Origin: Rhodamnia argentea
Lineage: Eukaryota; Streptophyta; Magnoliopsida; Myrtales; Myrtaceae
Length of the DNA: 64,000 nucleotides
Direction of reading: 5' to 3'
Assembly (NCBI RefSeq): GCF_020921035.1
Contig: NC_063152.1
Location: 9,066,001-9,130,000 of the forward strand
The translations under genes and the position numbers were made by a program. The notes beneath the pieces were generated by a model that ran no database searches, was not told where the DNA came from, and saw nothing but the letters and a program-made list of their open reading frames with translations. Position 1 is the stretch's first letter. Each line of letters opens with the position of its first letter. Below, one piece after another: positions 1-12,200 of this stretch.

Positions 1-2202
1 GAGGAAAAGCTCACTTTTATTGGCATTGGGCTTTAATCCGGACCACCTTGAGAAAATATCTAAGCCTTCCTTCAAGAGAGTGATGGAGGGTATGTGTGCC
101 TCAGCAAAAAGTAAGACATCGTCAGCGAAGAAGAGATGTGACACACAGGTACGTTTGCACCGCCAATAGAACTTGAAAGCCCCCGAGTCGGTCTTGGACT
201 TGAGGATGCCCGAGAACACCTCCATAATCATAGTAAAGAGATAAGGGGAAACAAGGTCTCCTTGACGAATTCCTCTAGAACTTGGAAAAAAACCATGGAG
301 CTCACCATTAATCGCAATGGAGAACTTAGGAGAGGAAACACATATCATAATCAGCTTGATGAACATAGCCGGGAAGCCAAAAGCTTGTAAGGTCAATTCA
401 AGGAACCCCCAATCAATTGTATCATAAGCCTTTTGAAAATCTACCTTAATGGCACATTTAGGGAGATACGGATCATGATGAAACCCAGCAAACAACTCTT
501 GGGCTAGCATGATATTGTCACTAATCCGCCGGCCCCTAACAAAAGCATTTTGGGGAGAGCTTATGATAGAAGGCAAAACATTGGCAATCCGATTTGCAAG
601 GATCTTGGTGATACATTTATACACCGTATTGCAGCAAGCTATAGGCCTAAAATCAGACATAGCCGAAGCATTAGGCACTTTAGGCACAAGGGTGAGGATG
701 GTGGCGTTTGTTTCTTTGAGTAGCAACCCGGTTTCAAAAAAATTCCTAATGGCCAAGATGACTGAAGGTCCAATAATAGCCCAAGATGCTTTAAAGAAAT
801 CAGCATTGTATCCATCAGGCCCCGGCGCCTTTCCCGAAGCAAGGGAGAACATGGTACTACGAATTTCAGCATCCGTGACAGCCCGAGAAAGAAAACTGAC
901 CTGATCCCCATCGAGGCCACAAGCAATGAACTCCCTAATCTCGTGTATTTCCGGTTCGTAGCTAAGAGAAGTCCCATTTAGCAGATTTTCAAAATGCCTC
1001 ACAATATGCTACCGAATGGTGTTGTGCTCAGTGAGAATCACCCCATCCGAATCTTCAACCGAGAGAATACGATTATGCAAGTGTCTTTTATTGACAAAAT
1101 GATGGAAGTATTTAGTATTTTGGTCCCCTTCCTTCAACCAACGTATTCTGGACTTCTGCTTAAAGAAGGACTCCTCTTGGAGTCTCAAGTTCGAGAATAA
1201 CTTGAGCTGCTCCTTTTCTCGGTCCGCAAGGAAGCAGTTGTGGGGATCTAAGGCAAGATCATCTTGTGTGGACATAAGGGCTATCCTGGCCTGAGCGGTG
1301 CGAGAAGATATCTCAGAGAAGGAGTCTCTATTGAGTTGCTTGAGTCTAGATTTAAGAAGTTTTAGTTTGCAACAAAGGACATACATCGATGTCCCCATAA
1401 CCTGCATATCCCATACCTCAGCAACAATGTCCTTAAATGACGGATGCGACATCCAGCAATTATAGAACTTGAAAGGTTTCCTGACCACGGGGGAAGGTAC
1501 AATTCTAATAATCGAGGGAGTGTGATCGGACACACCAGGAGCCGGAAAAGATGCCTCCGAGAAAGAGAAAACCGAAGACCACCGCTCATTAATGAGAACC
1601 CGATCAATCTTCCGCTGTTTACGGGACAAGCTAGAAGAGGTTGACCAAGTAAATCTGTGGCCGACGTATCTAAGATCATCAAGGCCCGCCTGTATAAGAC
1701 ACTCTCCAAATTCATCAAAAGCCGGGATCCAAGTATTCGAGCTACCCAATCTGTCAGAATGGTCTCTAATGGCATTAAAATCACCAGCCACTACCCACGG
1801 CTCAACGTAGAATTCGGCACTAGAAAGGAGAAGGTCGGACCAAAGAGCACGTCGAGTAACAAAAGTATGCTCTCCATAGATCACCGAGAGGACAAGAGAC
1901 TTATTCATATGAAGCATTTGCACACGACAATGAATGGCCTGAGCTGATAAGGAGAGGATATCCATGTCAACCATTGTAGGATCCCAACCAACCCATATTC
2001 TACCCCGGGGTGAGTGGAGATAATTAGACGACCACCGCCAACCATGTACTAATCCAGCTGAGATCTGCAGAAACATAGATTCAGTAACCTTAGTCTCCAA
2101 GATACCAATACAAGATAATTTGTGGGATCTAACAAGAGTTCTAATTTCAGCTTGTTTGAGGGGGTTAACTAGACCCCGAATATTCCATACTCCAAAAAAC
2201 AT
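1..2202 (-). pseudogene. LINE ORF2: AP endonuclease plus reverse transcriptase (partial)
   Basis: Starts at ATG 2202 (MFFGVWNIRGL, typical start of plant L1 ORF2). The endonuclease domain spans about 2200-1500 with the motifs VVAGDFNAI, ETKV and, near its end, VSDHTP. The reverse transcriptase follows: motif A KVDFQKAYDTIDW at about 447-409, the RQGDLVSPYLF block at about 265-230, and the catalytic FFADDVLLF at about 132-106. One in-frame TAG at 1009-1011 separates the endonuclease half from the RT half; the frame is otherwise open from 2202 to the window edge. A CAG-to-TAG transition is the simplest cause. The product would nick DNA and prime reverse transcription of the element RNA. Confidence 0.88.
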
Positions 2203-2229
2203 ATATACAAGGCAAGGAATAACGAGCCA

Positions 2230-3805
2230 TTATCTCTTTCTTCTACCACCCCTTTTGTTTTTAGACTTGGGGATGGCACTCTGTGAGGATGAGGGGTTGC
2301 TGCCAGCACTGACTATCGGGGGAGCAGGAGATTCAGGTGGCACCGAGGGGGTGGACTCATGAGAGTCAGATAAAAGACCAGTAATAGTCCTCTTAGATCT
2401 TGTATTAGGCGGTGGAGGTGATGGGGGATCTTCCTCCTCTCCACTACCAATCTGACTGGGTAGGTCCTCACCAGCATCTTCCGAGTCCGAAGACGCAGCA
2501 GAGGTAGCCCGAGAGGTGAGTACTGGTTCAGACAGCATGAGATGGGTTCCAGGTTGAGCAGCAGGAGAGGGAGAGACTTGCACAGGGGTCTGCTCTTGGG
2601 GAATAGGAAGCAGGGGAAGCATCTTTGCTGCAGGAGATCTAGACTTCCTTTTGACTTGTTCCCATTCATCTTCAACAACAGAGAGCCCAACGTTTGCAGC
2701 CCCAGTATTCGAAGAAGCCGAGACTTCAAGAGCAGGAGCCACAGGGGCTGCATGGCACGGGTGCCCAATAGTGCCATTTTTATGGCCAAATACATGACAA
2801 GTGTCACAAGCCATAGGTTTCCATTCATAGTCCACCTCAATTGAACTTATTTCACCATCCCAACGGAACTCTACGAGGTGAGGGAGGGGTTGTGTCGCCT
2901 TAATCTCTATGCAAACCCGAGCATAGGAGATTTTTCTCATTTGCTCCGTTTGTAAATCAACATACAACGGTCTACCAATCGCACTAGCTATGGCGCTTAT
3001 ACCCGATGCCGACCAAAGCGTGTATGGGGATCTCCCGCAATTTAACCCATACTGGGAGTGTATCATGTTGATCCTTCTTAAGCTTCAACTTCGGGTGCCA
3101 TTGTTGAAGCATGATTGTACTCCTCATAATCGAAATAGGTCCCACATCTAGTATCTTTCGTCTAAAGGCCTCATCCGGGATATGAAAGAAAAAGAATCCA
3201 TTTTCATTCAAACGGACATCAATGACATGAGCACCCCATGCTTTTTTGATGGCGTCTTCAGTCAACTTGAAGGGGAGTTTCTTCCCCACAAAGTATCCAA
3301 CAAGACACTCCTTCCATAAGGGGTTCGCATCCTCCACAATTGCAGCCGAAATTTCCACAATGGGCCTCCCATTTTCAACAGTAGGTGGCATATAAGATAG
3401 ATTATAACCTTTCTCCAAAGACCTAGCAACATTTTCCCAAGTCCTCGGCTGATCTTGTCGCTTTTGAGTTGGCAGAGGGGCCTTAGAGCCATGGCTGGTC
3501 CTACTTCTATAGCGAAATCCATCATTTCTCACTAAGGCAGGTCGTGATTGCCTATTAGAAGGCCTGCCCCTACTACGGCTTCTACTACCAGCTTGCCCAA
3601 CAGCCCGTTGGGTCCCCAATGCATTCAGCCCCCCAGCAACACCCTGATGAGATCCTCCCCTATTGCCAGGTTCCTTGCTGCTACCAGCCACACCAGCAGC
3701 ACCAATAACAAGGTTCTGAAGCTCAGGGAATTGGTGCTCCTTATCTTTAGCTAAAGAAGTCATTGGGGGAGGCGATACAACAAGGGTGGTCAATGCATCT
3801 ACCAT
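2230..3805 (-). pseudogene. LINE ORF1: DUF4283-like RNA-binding gag-type protein, one frameshift
   Basis: Begins at ATG 3805 and ends at 2230, only 27 bp upstream of the ORF2 start. Seen in order: a Gly/Arg/Ser-rich N-terminus (RSRSRGRPSNRQSR), a DUF4283-like block (about 3330-3050) with LVGYFVGKKLPFKLTEDAI, a knuckle-like segment ACDTCHVFGHKNGTIGHPC at about 2830-2770, and a Ser/Pro-rich tail ending in a basic RGGRRKR. The frame shifts by one base at about 3020-3040: the residues before it read LPVWVKLREIPIH, those after read TLWSASGISAIASAIGRPLY in the next frame. Family role: coats the element RNA for retrotransposition. Confidence 0.85.
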
Positions 3806-4260
3806 CCCTAGACCGTACGGGTATCGAGACCAAAGAACTCAGAGAAAACTCGAACCACAGTACCAGAAGAATCCAGATGTGTTCCACGACTCATATAAGT
3901 CCACCAACAGAAAAATCGTTCAATAATGGGTGGAGAGGACCTTCCAAAACAACAACAAGGCTAAGCCAACCAGGGATAAAGCAGAAACAGAAGAAATTCC
4001 AACCTGAAAGTGCAACAGACGGCAAAACTCAAATCTGTTCCACCGGTCACACAACACCACGAAGGGGGAATCTAGTCGGAGAGGGCAGAGAGGGGAGGAG
4101 GACGATGCTCAGCAGCGAAAGTCAGGTCCAACCATTGCCTCAGCTGGCCGGAGTAGCCTTCAACCCGTCGAATGAACAGTAGCCCGAGGCAAAGGGGGCG
4201 GGAGCATTCTGGATGAACAGTACCCGCGAATTTGGAGCAAATGAAAAGTTCGTCATTTTC

Positions 4261-5155
4261 ATTCTTTATATAACAAGATATATATAAACACTAACAATAA
4301 GATCTTGTCATTCCTTTTTTTTTTTTTTTGCTTTAATGATATAGACAATCTAGTTATAGATATTATGTTCCTATTCGTTTGAAAAATAAATATATTTCGA
4401 ATGAATTTTTACTCTCATATTCTTTTTAGTATTTTGCTTTAATGATATTGACCATTTTTCTTCATGTTTGTAGTGTACATTACATTAGCGTTCGTCAAAC
4501 TTTTCTAATTACATATTTAAGGGAGACTGATAGTACCACTAATTGGTGATTTTTATTTAAAGCTCATAATATCACAGACCGTGCATGGTGATTGTCAAAG
4601 CCATCATTCTTTATCTTCCCAAGTTACATTTATTAAATCATTAATGTCATTGATTAGTTGCTATCAAAATTACCTTTACAAGAGAAATTTTTTTGGTCAA
4701 AACAAAAGAAAAAAAGAAGATGATGGTAAATAATAATAAAAAAAGGAAAAAAGGATTATTTTATTATATTTTTGTTTAAATACTATTCAACGCATTTTCC
4801 TATCTTCGACAAGTATATATCTTTCGACAAAAAAATAAATAAATATATATCTTACACCTGCATAAATTGAAGCAATGTCCTATTTTGGGTAGAAATTACT
4901 CTATTACTCCCCTATAAAACCACTATTGGATCAATTATAATCGTATAACATAGATACTCAAAAGGAAAATAATATACAACCTGCTATCATGCCTAGAGGC
5001 AATGAAAACAGATAAGAACACCAATCTAGAATGAAAATAAATTCGTGACAAGACTAGAAACTTGCAAGCGTGCAGAATTGTGCAAACAAGGAGAAATCCC
5101 CTCAATTGCATTTAGGTAGTTCACAATATCTCACTATGTACGACTTTTCGTGTTC
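4261..5155. other. AT-rich spacer between LINE and copia element
   Basis: No coding region is convincing on either strand. It holds poly-T runs (4316-4330), A-rich low-complexity stretches (about 4680-4760) and no recognisable TIR-domain exon, although an NB-ARC exon of a TNL gene lies on the other side of the copia insertion. The spacer is therefore either intergenic or part of an intron whose upstream exon is not in the window. Confidence 0.6.
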
Positions 5156-5160
5156 ATATG

Positions 5161-5440
5161 TGTTAAGGAATGTAGTTAATATGTAACGGATAATTCAAAA
5201 TTATTCTGTAATTAATATTGTAATATTTGTATTTAATACCGTAACGCCTGTAGTTAATATCGTAACGGACTAATTTTGAATTAGTCCATTAATGTAGTTA
5301 TATTCTGTAGTTAATATTGTAACGGATTAATTCAAAATACTTTGAATTAGTCATTGTAGGAAAACTCTATAAATACAAACGCTATCCTAGAGTTGAGGAT
5401 AAGCGAAACTCATTCTCAAACCTTGAGTCTATTTCTTACA
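5161..5440 (+). repeat. 5' LTR of the copia element
   Basis: 280 bp, TG...CA ends. It contains a TATA-like CTATAAATAC about 70 bp before its end, so transcription probably starts in the last 50 bp. Its first half is itself a degenerate internal repetition of a GTAGTTAATATnGTAACGG unit (at least four copies). Confidence 0.95.
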
Positions 5441-5521
5441 TGGTATCGTAACGACCAGTAGGATCCTTGAAAATACCAACGCTATTTATTCTCTACCATT
5501 TTTCCATCTCTCCTATTCACA

Positions 5522-6639
5522 ATGTCATCTTCCACCTCCACTCCGGCTGTGCAACACCACCTTAGCCTTAAACTTTCCGGTGATAATTTTCTACTGTGGA
5601 AAACTCAGTTGTTTCCGTTGCTTCATAGCCAATCCTTGATGGGATACCTTGACTGCACCATTGTCTGTCCCACTCCAACCATCACCCCTACGGACTCCAC
5701 TATTGCAGCACCAAACCCTGCATATGATGAATGGATTCGAAAAGACCAACGTGTTATTAGTTGGATGATATCTTTTCTTTCACCCGATGTCTTACCCTAT
5801 GTGGTTGGATCGATATCTGCTGCCGATGTTTCGAAGGCTCTACAAACCGCCTTCGGATCTCTATCGTATACAAGCATTCTTCAACTTCATATGCAACTCC
5901 AGAATACATCTAAAGGTGACAAGTTTGTCTTAACTTATCTCCGTGAGGTAAAATATATTTCAGATCAATTAGCTGCTGCCAATCGCCCTCTTGAGAATGA
6001 AGAATTAAATGCCATTGTCTTCCGTAATCTTGGTTCTGATTTTTCTGACATTGTTACTGTCTTGGCTACAAAACCTGATCCGATAACATTTCCTGAACTC
6101 CATCGATTGCTCCTCAATCGTGAGCTTCGAATGAAGTCTGCCACAGTGCCTATAGAGGCAAATGTTACTGCTTACACTCCTCTATGATCCACCCCTCCTG
6201 TTCAACCACAATCGATTTCCAATTTTCCACTTTCTACCACTCAAAATCCTCAATATCGTGGTCAAGGCAACCCGCACAATTATGGGAACCCGGACAATCG
6301 ATCTAAAAACAGAAAAGATCGATGCCAAATTTGTCAGAAATATAATCATACTGCCGCAAGATGTTATTTCAAGTATTCGCAGTCTAACAATACTGCAATT
6401 CAGCCTATTGCTAATATGGCTGGAATTCTTCCTACCTCGTTGCAGGAAGGCTGGTTTCCAGATACTGCAGCCACTCATCATATGACGCCTGATATTGCCA
6501 ATCTGCAGATCTCTGCACCACATAGCGGTAACGAATCTCTTCGTGTAGGTAATGGAACAGGTTTAGACATTGTTAATGTCGGTTCTTCCACTCTAAAAAT
6601 CCATACCAACAAATCTTTTAATTTCTCGAATATCCTTCA
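5522..6639 (+). other. Copia gag and protease region, upstream of the nested insertion
   Basis: Gag opens at ATG 5522 with an N-terminal UBN2-type capsid domain (LSGDNFLLWKTQLFPLL, then the block around RKDQRVISWMISFLSPDVL). A zinc-knuckle segment near 6320-6365 and a retropepsin-like region (WFPDTAATHHMT, about 6450-6490) follow. The region ends at the gypsy insertion point. Fossil; broken. Confidence 0.85.
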
Positions 6640-9215
6640 TGTAACACCCTAGAATTTTGTGAGCTCAAAACAAGGATATTATGAAGGCGGACCCACTTTA
6701 TCTCTTAAGCTTTCTTTGGTCAAATTTGGCAACTCCTTTCTCCCTCTCTCTACCACCTTCCACTCTCTCTTTCTGCCGCCCAAGTACACGTACACCCTTC
6801 TTTCCCCCTCCTTCTCAACCGACTTGCAGCAGCCCTTCTTTTTCCTCTTCGTTCTTCATTTTTCAACGACAACACCCACTCCACGAGCTACCAGGGAAAA
6901 CTACGACATTCATAGGACTTCCTCGACCGTCGCCAATCGTCCGTCACCGCCGCAGCTCGCCGGAGAGCGGGAAAACCAGAAGCTCAATCCGGTTCCCCTG
7001 TTTTGGGGCCGGTTCTGTGCGAGCTGAAGCTCGCTGGTTCCACCACCTCCAGCTCCCATCTCCGGCCACTTGCAACCTCCTCAGACACCCTGCGATGTGT
7101 CCCAGCAGCCGCCGCCCTTAATCCCGCCGGCCACAGCCCCGAAACAGCCCAAAATCGTTCCTCCCCTGCTGCGGTACATTGCAGTTTTTAAAGACTGACT
7201 TGGAGAAACAGAGCCCGTTCGCATAGCATACGGACCCGAAACCACCCCAAAATTTGTACACACCTTCCTCTACCTCTCTACGACGTTTCCATCTAAAGAA
7301 AACCCCCAGATCAGTCCTCGAAATTGAAACTGTACACGTCGCCGTCCGGACTGCTCAATCTGCCCTGTTTTCGGAGAAACCGGACTGTTCTGCACCGTTG
7401 TTGTTCGGTCGCCTCCGGCCACCATCCGCCGCCCCTAGCTGGTCCCGAAGGTCATCATCGACCTGTAGGTGAGTCCCCCAGCCTTCCCCAACCTCGCCTC
7501 AGCCTGTGAGATCGTTTTTCCCCCAAATTCAGCTCGGTTTCCCCTGTTTTTACCTTCGTCGGTTCTGTTTTTCAGCTTCCGTCGCTGGTCGGACCTCCAA
7601 TCGCTGAGCTGCTGCCGTTTGCAGCGATTTCACCGCCGAACTCGTCACTATTTTCGGTCGTGAACAGTGTCGCCGGAACAGTGTTGCCGGTGAACAGTAT
7701 TTTCCGGCGTGAATAGTGAAATTCGGCCCCGACCTCGAAAATCGTGCCCGACCCGACCTTGACCACCGTTTTTGGTGAGTTGACCTATAATCCTTGATTA
7801 GGTCTTTAATTACGTTTGGATTAGTCTTCCTGTATTATTAAGCGTTTAGGTAGTTCGATTAGGGCCGGTTAGGCGAGGAAGTGGATTTAGGTTAAATAGC
7901 CCTAATCGGTTGGGTTAGTCATATTTATGGCTGTCTGATTGAGATTGCTTATTTTGTGCTTGGCCTTGCTTGATAGTGAGCGAAGGATTGATTAGCCAAG
8001 AGCGATCGATTAGTTAATAATTGATTAACGATAATTTTTGTTGTTATGGATTTTAGTTGACCTAGTCGATTTGGGTTCATATTTGACTTGATTTATTAGC
8101 ATGGATTGCCTATAAATAGAAGGCCATTGACTGTCATGATTGCATGATCGTTTGATAATTCTCCATCATGTATTCACATGCAAAAGCTGGTAGATAGCAA
8201 TATGCATTCAATTGTTCGTGGTGATGCACACAGCATGAAAATGGCCTGTGGTCAAGTTTTGGACATCCGGTTATAATTTAAATAAAGTAAGTGGAATGAC
8301 TAATGGATGAATTGAGTGATCACATAATGGATGATGATTCGTGGCCTGTCAAGTTCGTATCGTATCTTTTTGTACGGATCACACGACTTGTCGGTTGCCC
8401 GACCTTTCATGTCGAGTCATGGATTGTCGGATGCCGGTCGCAGCTTGTGACGGACCGAAGCCCTTTAGGGGAATGCCTACTTGAGATATCGAGTTATCGC
8501 TTGTGGTTGCCGTCGCCGAAAGGAGTCGGGACGATGCCTGTTTATCAGAAGTCGATTCCGGCATTGTGTTGTGCGGGTCGAATTAATGGACCCCAGCATT
8601 GCGTTGTATGGATCCAAAGAATTTCATTCACGAAAATCATCATTAATAAATGGACTACGTGTGATGTCCAGTGTTGCTTTATGGTTGAGTATACCATGGT
8701 TCTTGATTGCCTCGATGATCGTCTCGAGTTGGCATGGTCTCACGTTATATTCATGGTGCACATATGTATGACTTAATATCAAGTAAGTTGCATGTGATTG
8801 ATATGAATGTGTGATTGCCCGATATGGTATCTGGACGAATCATTGCCCTAGTCGAGGCTTAGGCGTTGACTCGCTGGGATTTTTATCTCACCCCTTTGTG
8901 GGAACATTTTTCAGGTCCGAGGTGATGAAGTTCGTAGGCTGGGAGCCGTTGACTCTTTTTGGAGTAGATGAGGATTTGACCTTGCGTTGTCTGTAGCTCT
9001 ATAGGGCTAGCTATTATCTAATAGATATGTATTTTGATATCCTACTGTTACGGGTGCTATGTTTGACTATCCCCGTTGTTTTGTATGGTTGGGAGTTTGT
9101 TCGTTTCCGCATGTGCCATATGTTATCGTGGGTCGATAGCGTACCTGGGACGTTATCATTATGACCCGAGGCGATTTGGTAGGGATATTACGTACCCGAG
9201 GGTCGGGGCGTGACA
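6640..9215 (+). repeat. 5' LTR of the gypsy chromovirus
   Basis: 2576 bp, TG...CA. The first 1.1 kb is C/T-rich and the last part AT-richer. A TATA-like CCTATAAATAG lies at about 8109. Apparent short reading frames in both LTRs are identical because the LTRs are; none shows a known domain and they should not be annotated as genes. Confidence 0.96.
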
Positions 9216-12200
9216 TCCCCGCCCGAAGTGGTATCAGAGCAGGTCAGCCTGATTCACCCGGTCATAGGTTTGGAGTAATAAGGAGCGATGGGGAAATTAG
9301 GATAGTTAGTAGGATTATACGATTAGTGCATGTGATTGCTGTTTGTTAACTTAATAGTTTGAGTTGTTCTTATCGTGCTTTGCTCTGGGGTGAGCAGGAC
9401 TCCGTATAATACCTGCATAATGAGCGAACGCGGTGGAAGAGCACCTCGAACTAGGCCTGTCGGGCGATTGAGGATCAATGAGATTGATGAGACCTCGGGA
9501 GCTGGAAGACCACCTCGAGCTAGACCTGAAAGGCAAGAACCAAGGGTCGATGAGACCTTGGAAGGTGAAACGCCACCTCAAGCCCCACCTGAAAGAGGTC
9601 CAAGGATGACTGATGACATCCTTGCTGCACTTGGGGAATTGATAAGCCAACGAGTATGGAGTCAAAACATTGCTACAGAGCCATCTCAAGTAGGTCCTTC
9701 GGCCGTTATGGTAGAAGGTACTCCGATGCATAGACTGGTAGAGTCTTTCCTGAAGTTGAAGCCACCAAGGTTCGCAGGAGAAGGCGATCCTGAAGTTGCG
9801 ACCCAATGGATTATGGATCTAGAAAAAGTGTTCGCCTTACTACGATGCACCGATGAAGATAAGGTCACTCTGGCTGTTTATCGGATGCAAGGAAATGCGA
9901 GCCATTGGTGGAATGCATCCAAAGGACGAGTCTTCCCTCAAGGTACAACTTTTAATTGGGATAAGTTTGTGGAAGCTTTTTATAACAAATATTTCTCGGA
10001 CACGGCGCGAGAAAGGAAACTGAATGAATTTATGAGCCTGCGCCTGAATCAGATGACCGTGGATCAGTACGAGGCAAGATTTGCTGAGTTGTCTCGATAT
10101 GCTCCACGAATGGTCGAAAACCCCGAAGACAAGGCCAAAAGATTTCGGGACGGACTGAGGCCCGAAATAAGGGAAGTACTGTTGCCTTTTAATTTGAAAG
10201 ACTATAATGAGCTGTATGAGAGGGCTTAGTTGGTAGAAAGGGGTATTAATGAAAGAGCTGCCACTGCCGGTTCAAGGTTTGCTCGTGCCGGAAGAGACAT
10301 TAGGCAAGGCAAGAGGTCGATGCCTGGTAGCGGGACCTCTATCCCACCAAACAAAGCTGGCGCCATTACTAAGCCGACCTATTATCAAAATGAGGATTGT
10401 CGCATTTGCCGTCGAAGGCATAGGCCAGGCCCGTGCCCTATGAGAACTGGAGCCTGTTTTGGATGCGGTCAAACTGGCCATCAAGTGAGAGATTGCCCGC
10501 AACGCCAAGGGAGTAGGCCACGGGGAGGGCAACCTGGAGGAAGCGCACCACGTAACACTCGGAATCGACCTCCAGCTCAAGGAAGGGTGTTTGCGGTCAC
10601 TCGAGATACGGCGAATGATTCGCCAACCGTGACAGGTACGGTCCTTTTACATAATCAAGCTGCATACGCTTTGTTTGATCCTGGTGCGACACATTCATTT
10701 GTGGCTGAACAATTTGTTAAGCTAGTTGACTTGGAAACGAAGCCGTTGGATACGACATATAGGATTTCTACGCCCTTACAAGATAGTGTAGTGGTTGCTG
10801 TAGGCTGCCCTGGATGTAAACCGGTAGTAAGTGGTCATGAGGATAGGATAGATTTGATTATGCTGGAAATGTATGACTTTGATTTGATAGTCGGAATGGA
10901 TTGGCTGAAGAAACAGAGGGCGATAGTGGATTGTCATCGTAAGGTGATTCAGTTTAATCCTCGGGATAGTGCTAGTTTTGAATTTGTGGGTAATCAAGGA
11001 GGAACCTCGACGACGATGATATCGTCCCTCGAGGCGACTAGATTATTGGAAGATGGGTGTTATGGTTATTTGGCGTCGGTGGTTGATACCTCTATTGAAG
11101 AGCCTAAGCTGGAAGACATACCAGTCGTACAGGAGTTCCCCGATGTCTTTCCTAAAGAATTGCCAGGCTTACCACCGGAAAGGGAAATTGAATTTGTGAT
11201 TGAATTGATTCCTGGAACGGAACCAATCTCCAAGGCGCCATATAGGATGTCATTGTCTGAACTTAAGGAACTCAAGGTTCGGATGCAGGAGTTACTGGAT
11301 AAGGGATTTATCCGTCCTAGTGCATCGCCTTGGGGAGCACCTGTATTGTTTGTAAAGAAGAAAGATGGATCGTTGCGGTTGTGCATTGATTATAGACAAT
11401 TAAATCGAGTAACAATCAAGAATAAATACCCGTTACCAAGGATCGATGATTTGTTCGATCAATTGCAAGGAGCTTCAGTATTTTCTAAGATTGACCTAAG
11501 GACAGGGTACCATCGGTTGAGAATTAGGAAAGAGGATATTCCTAAGACGGCATTTAGGACGCGATATGGACATTATGAGTTTACTGTGATGCCGTTCGGA
11601 TTGACGAATGCTCCTGCTGCTTTCATGGATTTGATGAATAGGGTATTTAAGGAATTCTTGGATCGTTTTGTCATTGTATTCATAGACGATATTTTGGTGT
11701 ATTCAAGAAGTCCCGAGGAGCATGAACAACACTTGAGGATAGTATTGGAAACCCCGAGGATACATCAGTTGTATGCCAAATTTAGTAAATGCAAGTTTTG
11801 GTTAGCTCGCGTGGCATTCCTGGGCCATGTGATTTCTGGAGATGGCATTGCCGTTGACTCTGCCAAGATCGAAGCAGTTATAAATTGGCCAAGGCCTACG
11901 ACGGTGACCGAGATTAGGAGTTTCCTAGGATTGGCAGGCTATTATAGGCGATTTGTGGAAAGATTTTCTGCTATAGCCTCGCCTTTGACACGACTACTTA
12001 AAAAGGACACGAAGTTTGAGTGGACAGAAAAATGCGAGCGTAGTTTCCAAGAACTCAAGCATAAGTTAACTACTGCTCCTGTCTTAACAATTCCATTTGG
12101 TCCTGGGGGATTTGAAATTTATAGTGACGCTTCGCATAGGGGACTGGGTTGCGTCTTAATGCAGCATGGAAGAGTAGTGGCATATGCCTCTCGGCAATTG

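Larger units (their letters stand above)
1..4260 (-). mobile_element. L1-type non-LTR retrotransposon (LINE), 3' end outside window
   Basis: A minus-strand LINE with ORF1 (about 3805 to 2230), ORF2 (2202 to beyond position 1) and a 5' leader of roughly 450 bp above 3805. ORF2 begins with an AP-type endonuclease and continues into a reverse transcriptase that is cut by the window edge, so the RNase H/3' tail and target-site duplication cannot be seen. The 5' boundary near 4260 is placed where GC-richer leader gives way to AT-rich spacer; it is approximate. Only two coding lesions are visible (one in each ORF), so the copy is fairly young. The order ORF1-endonuclease-RT with a CCHC-like knuckle in ORF1 is that of plant L1 elements. 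Confidence 0.9.

Noticed and set aside
4261-5155. Search for the missing TIR exon of the TNL gene upstream of the copia insertion
   Set aside because: No TIR motif was found in any frame.
6659-9000. Pro/Ser-rich reading frames duplicated identically at 14.08-16.2 kb
   Set aside because: They lie inside the two LTRs of the gypsy element and are repeated only because the LTRs are; no domain seen.
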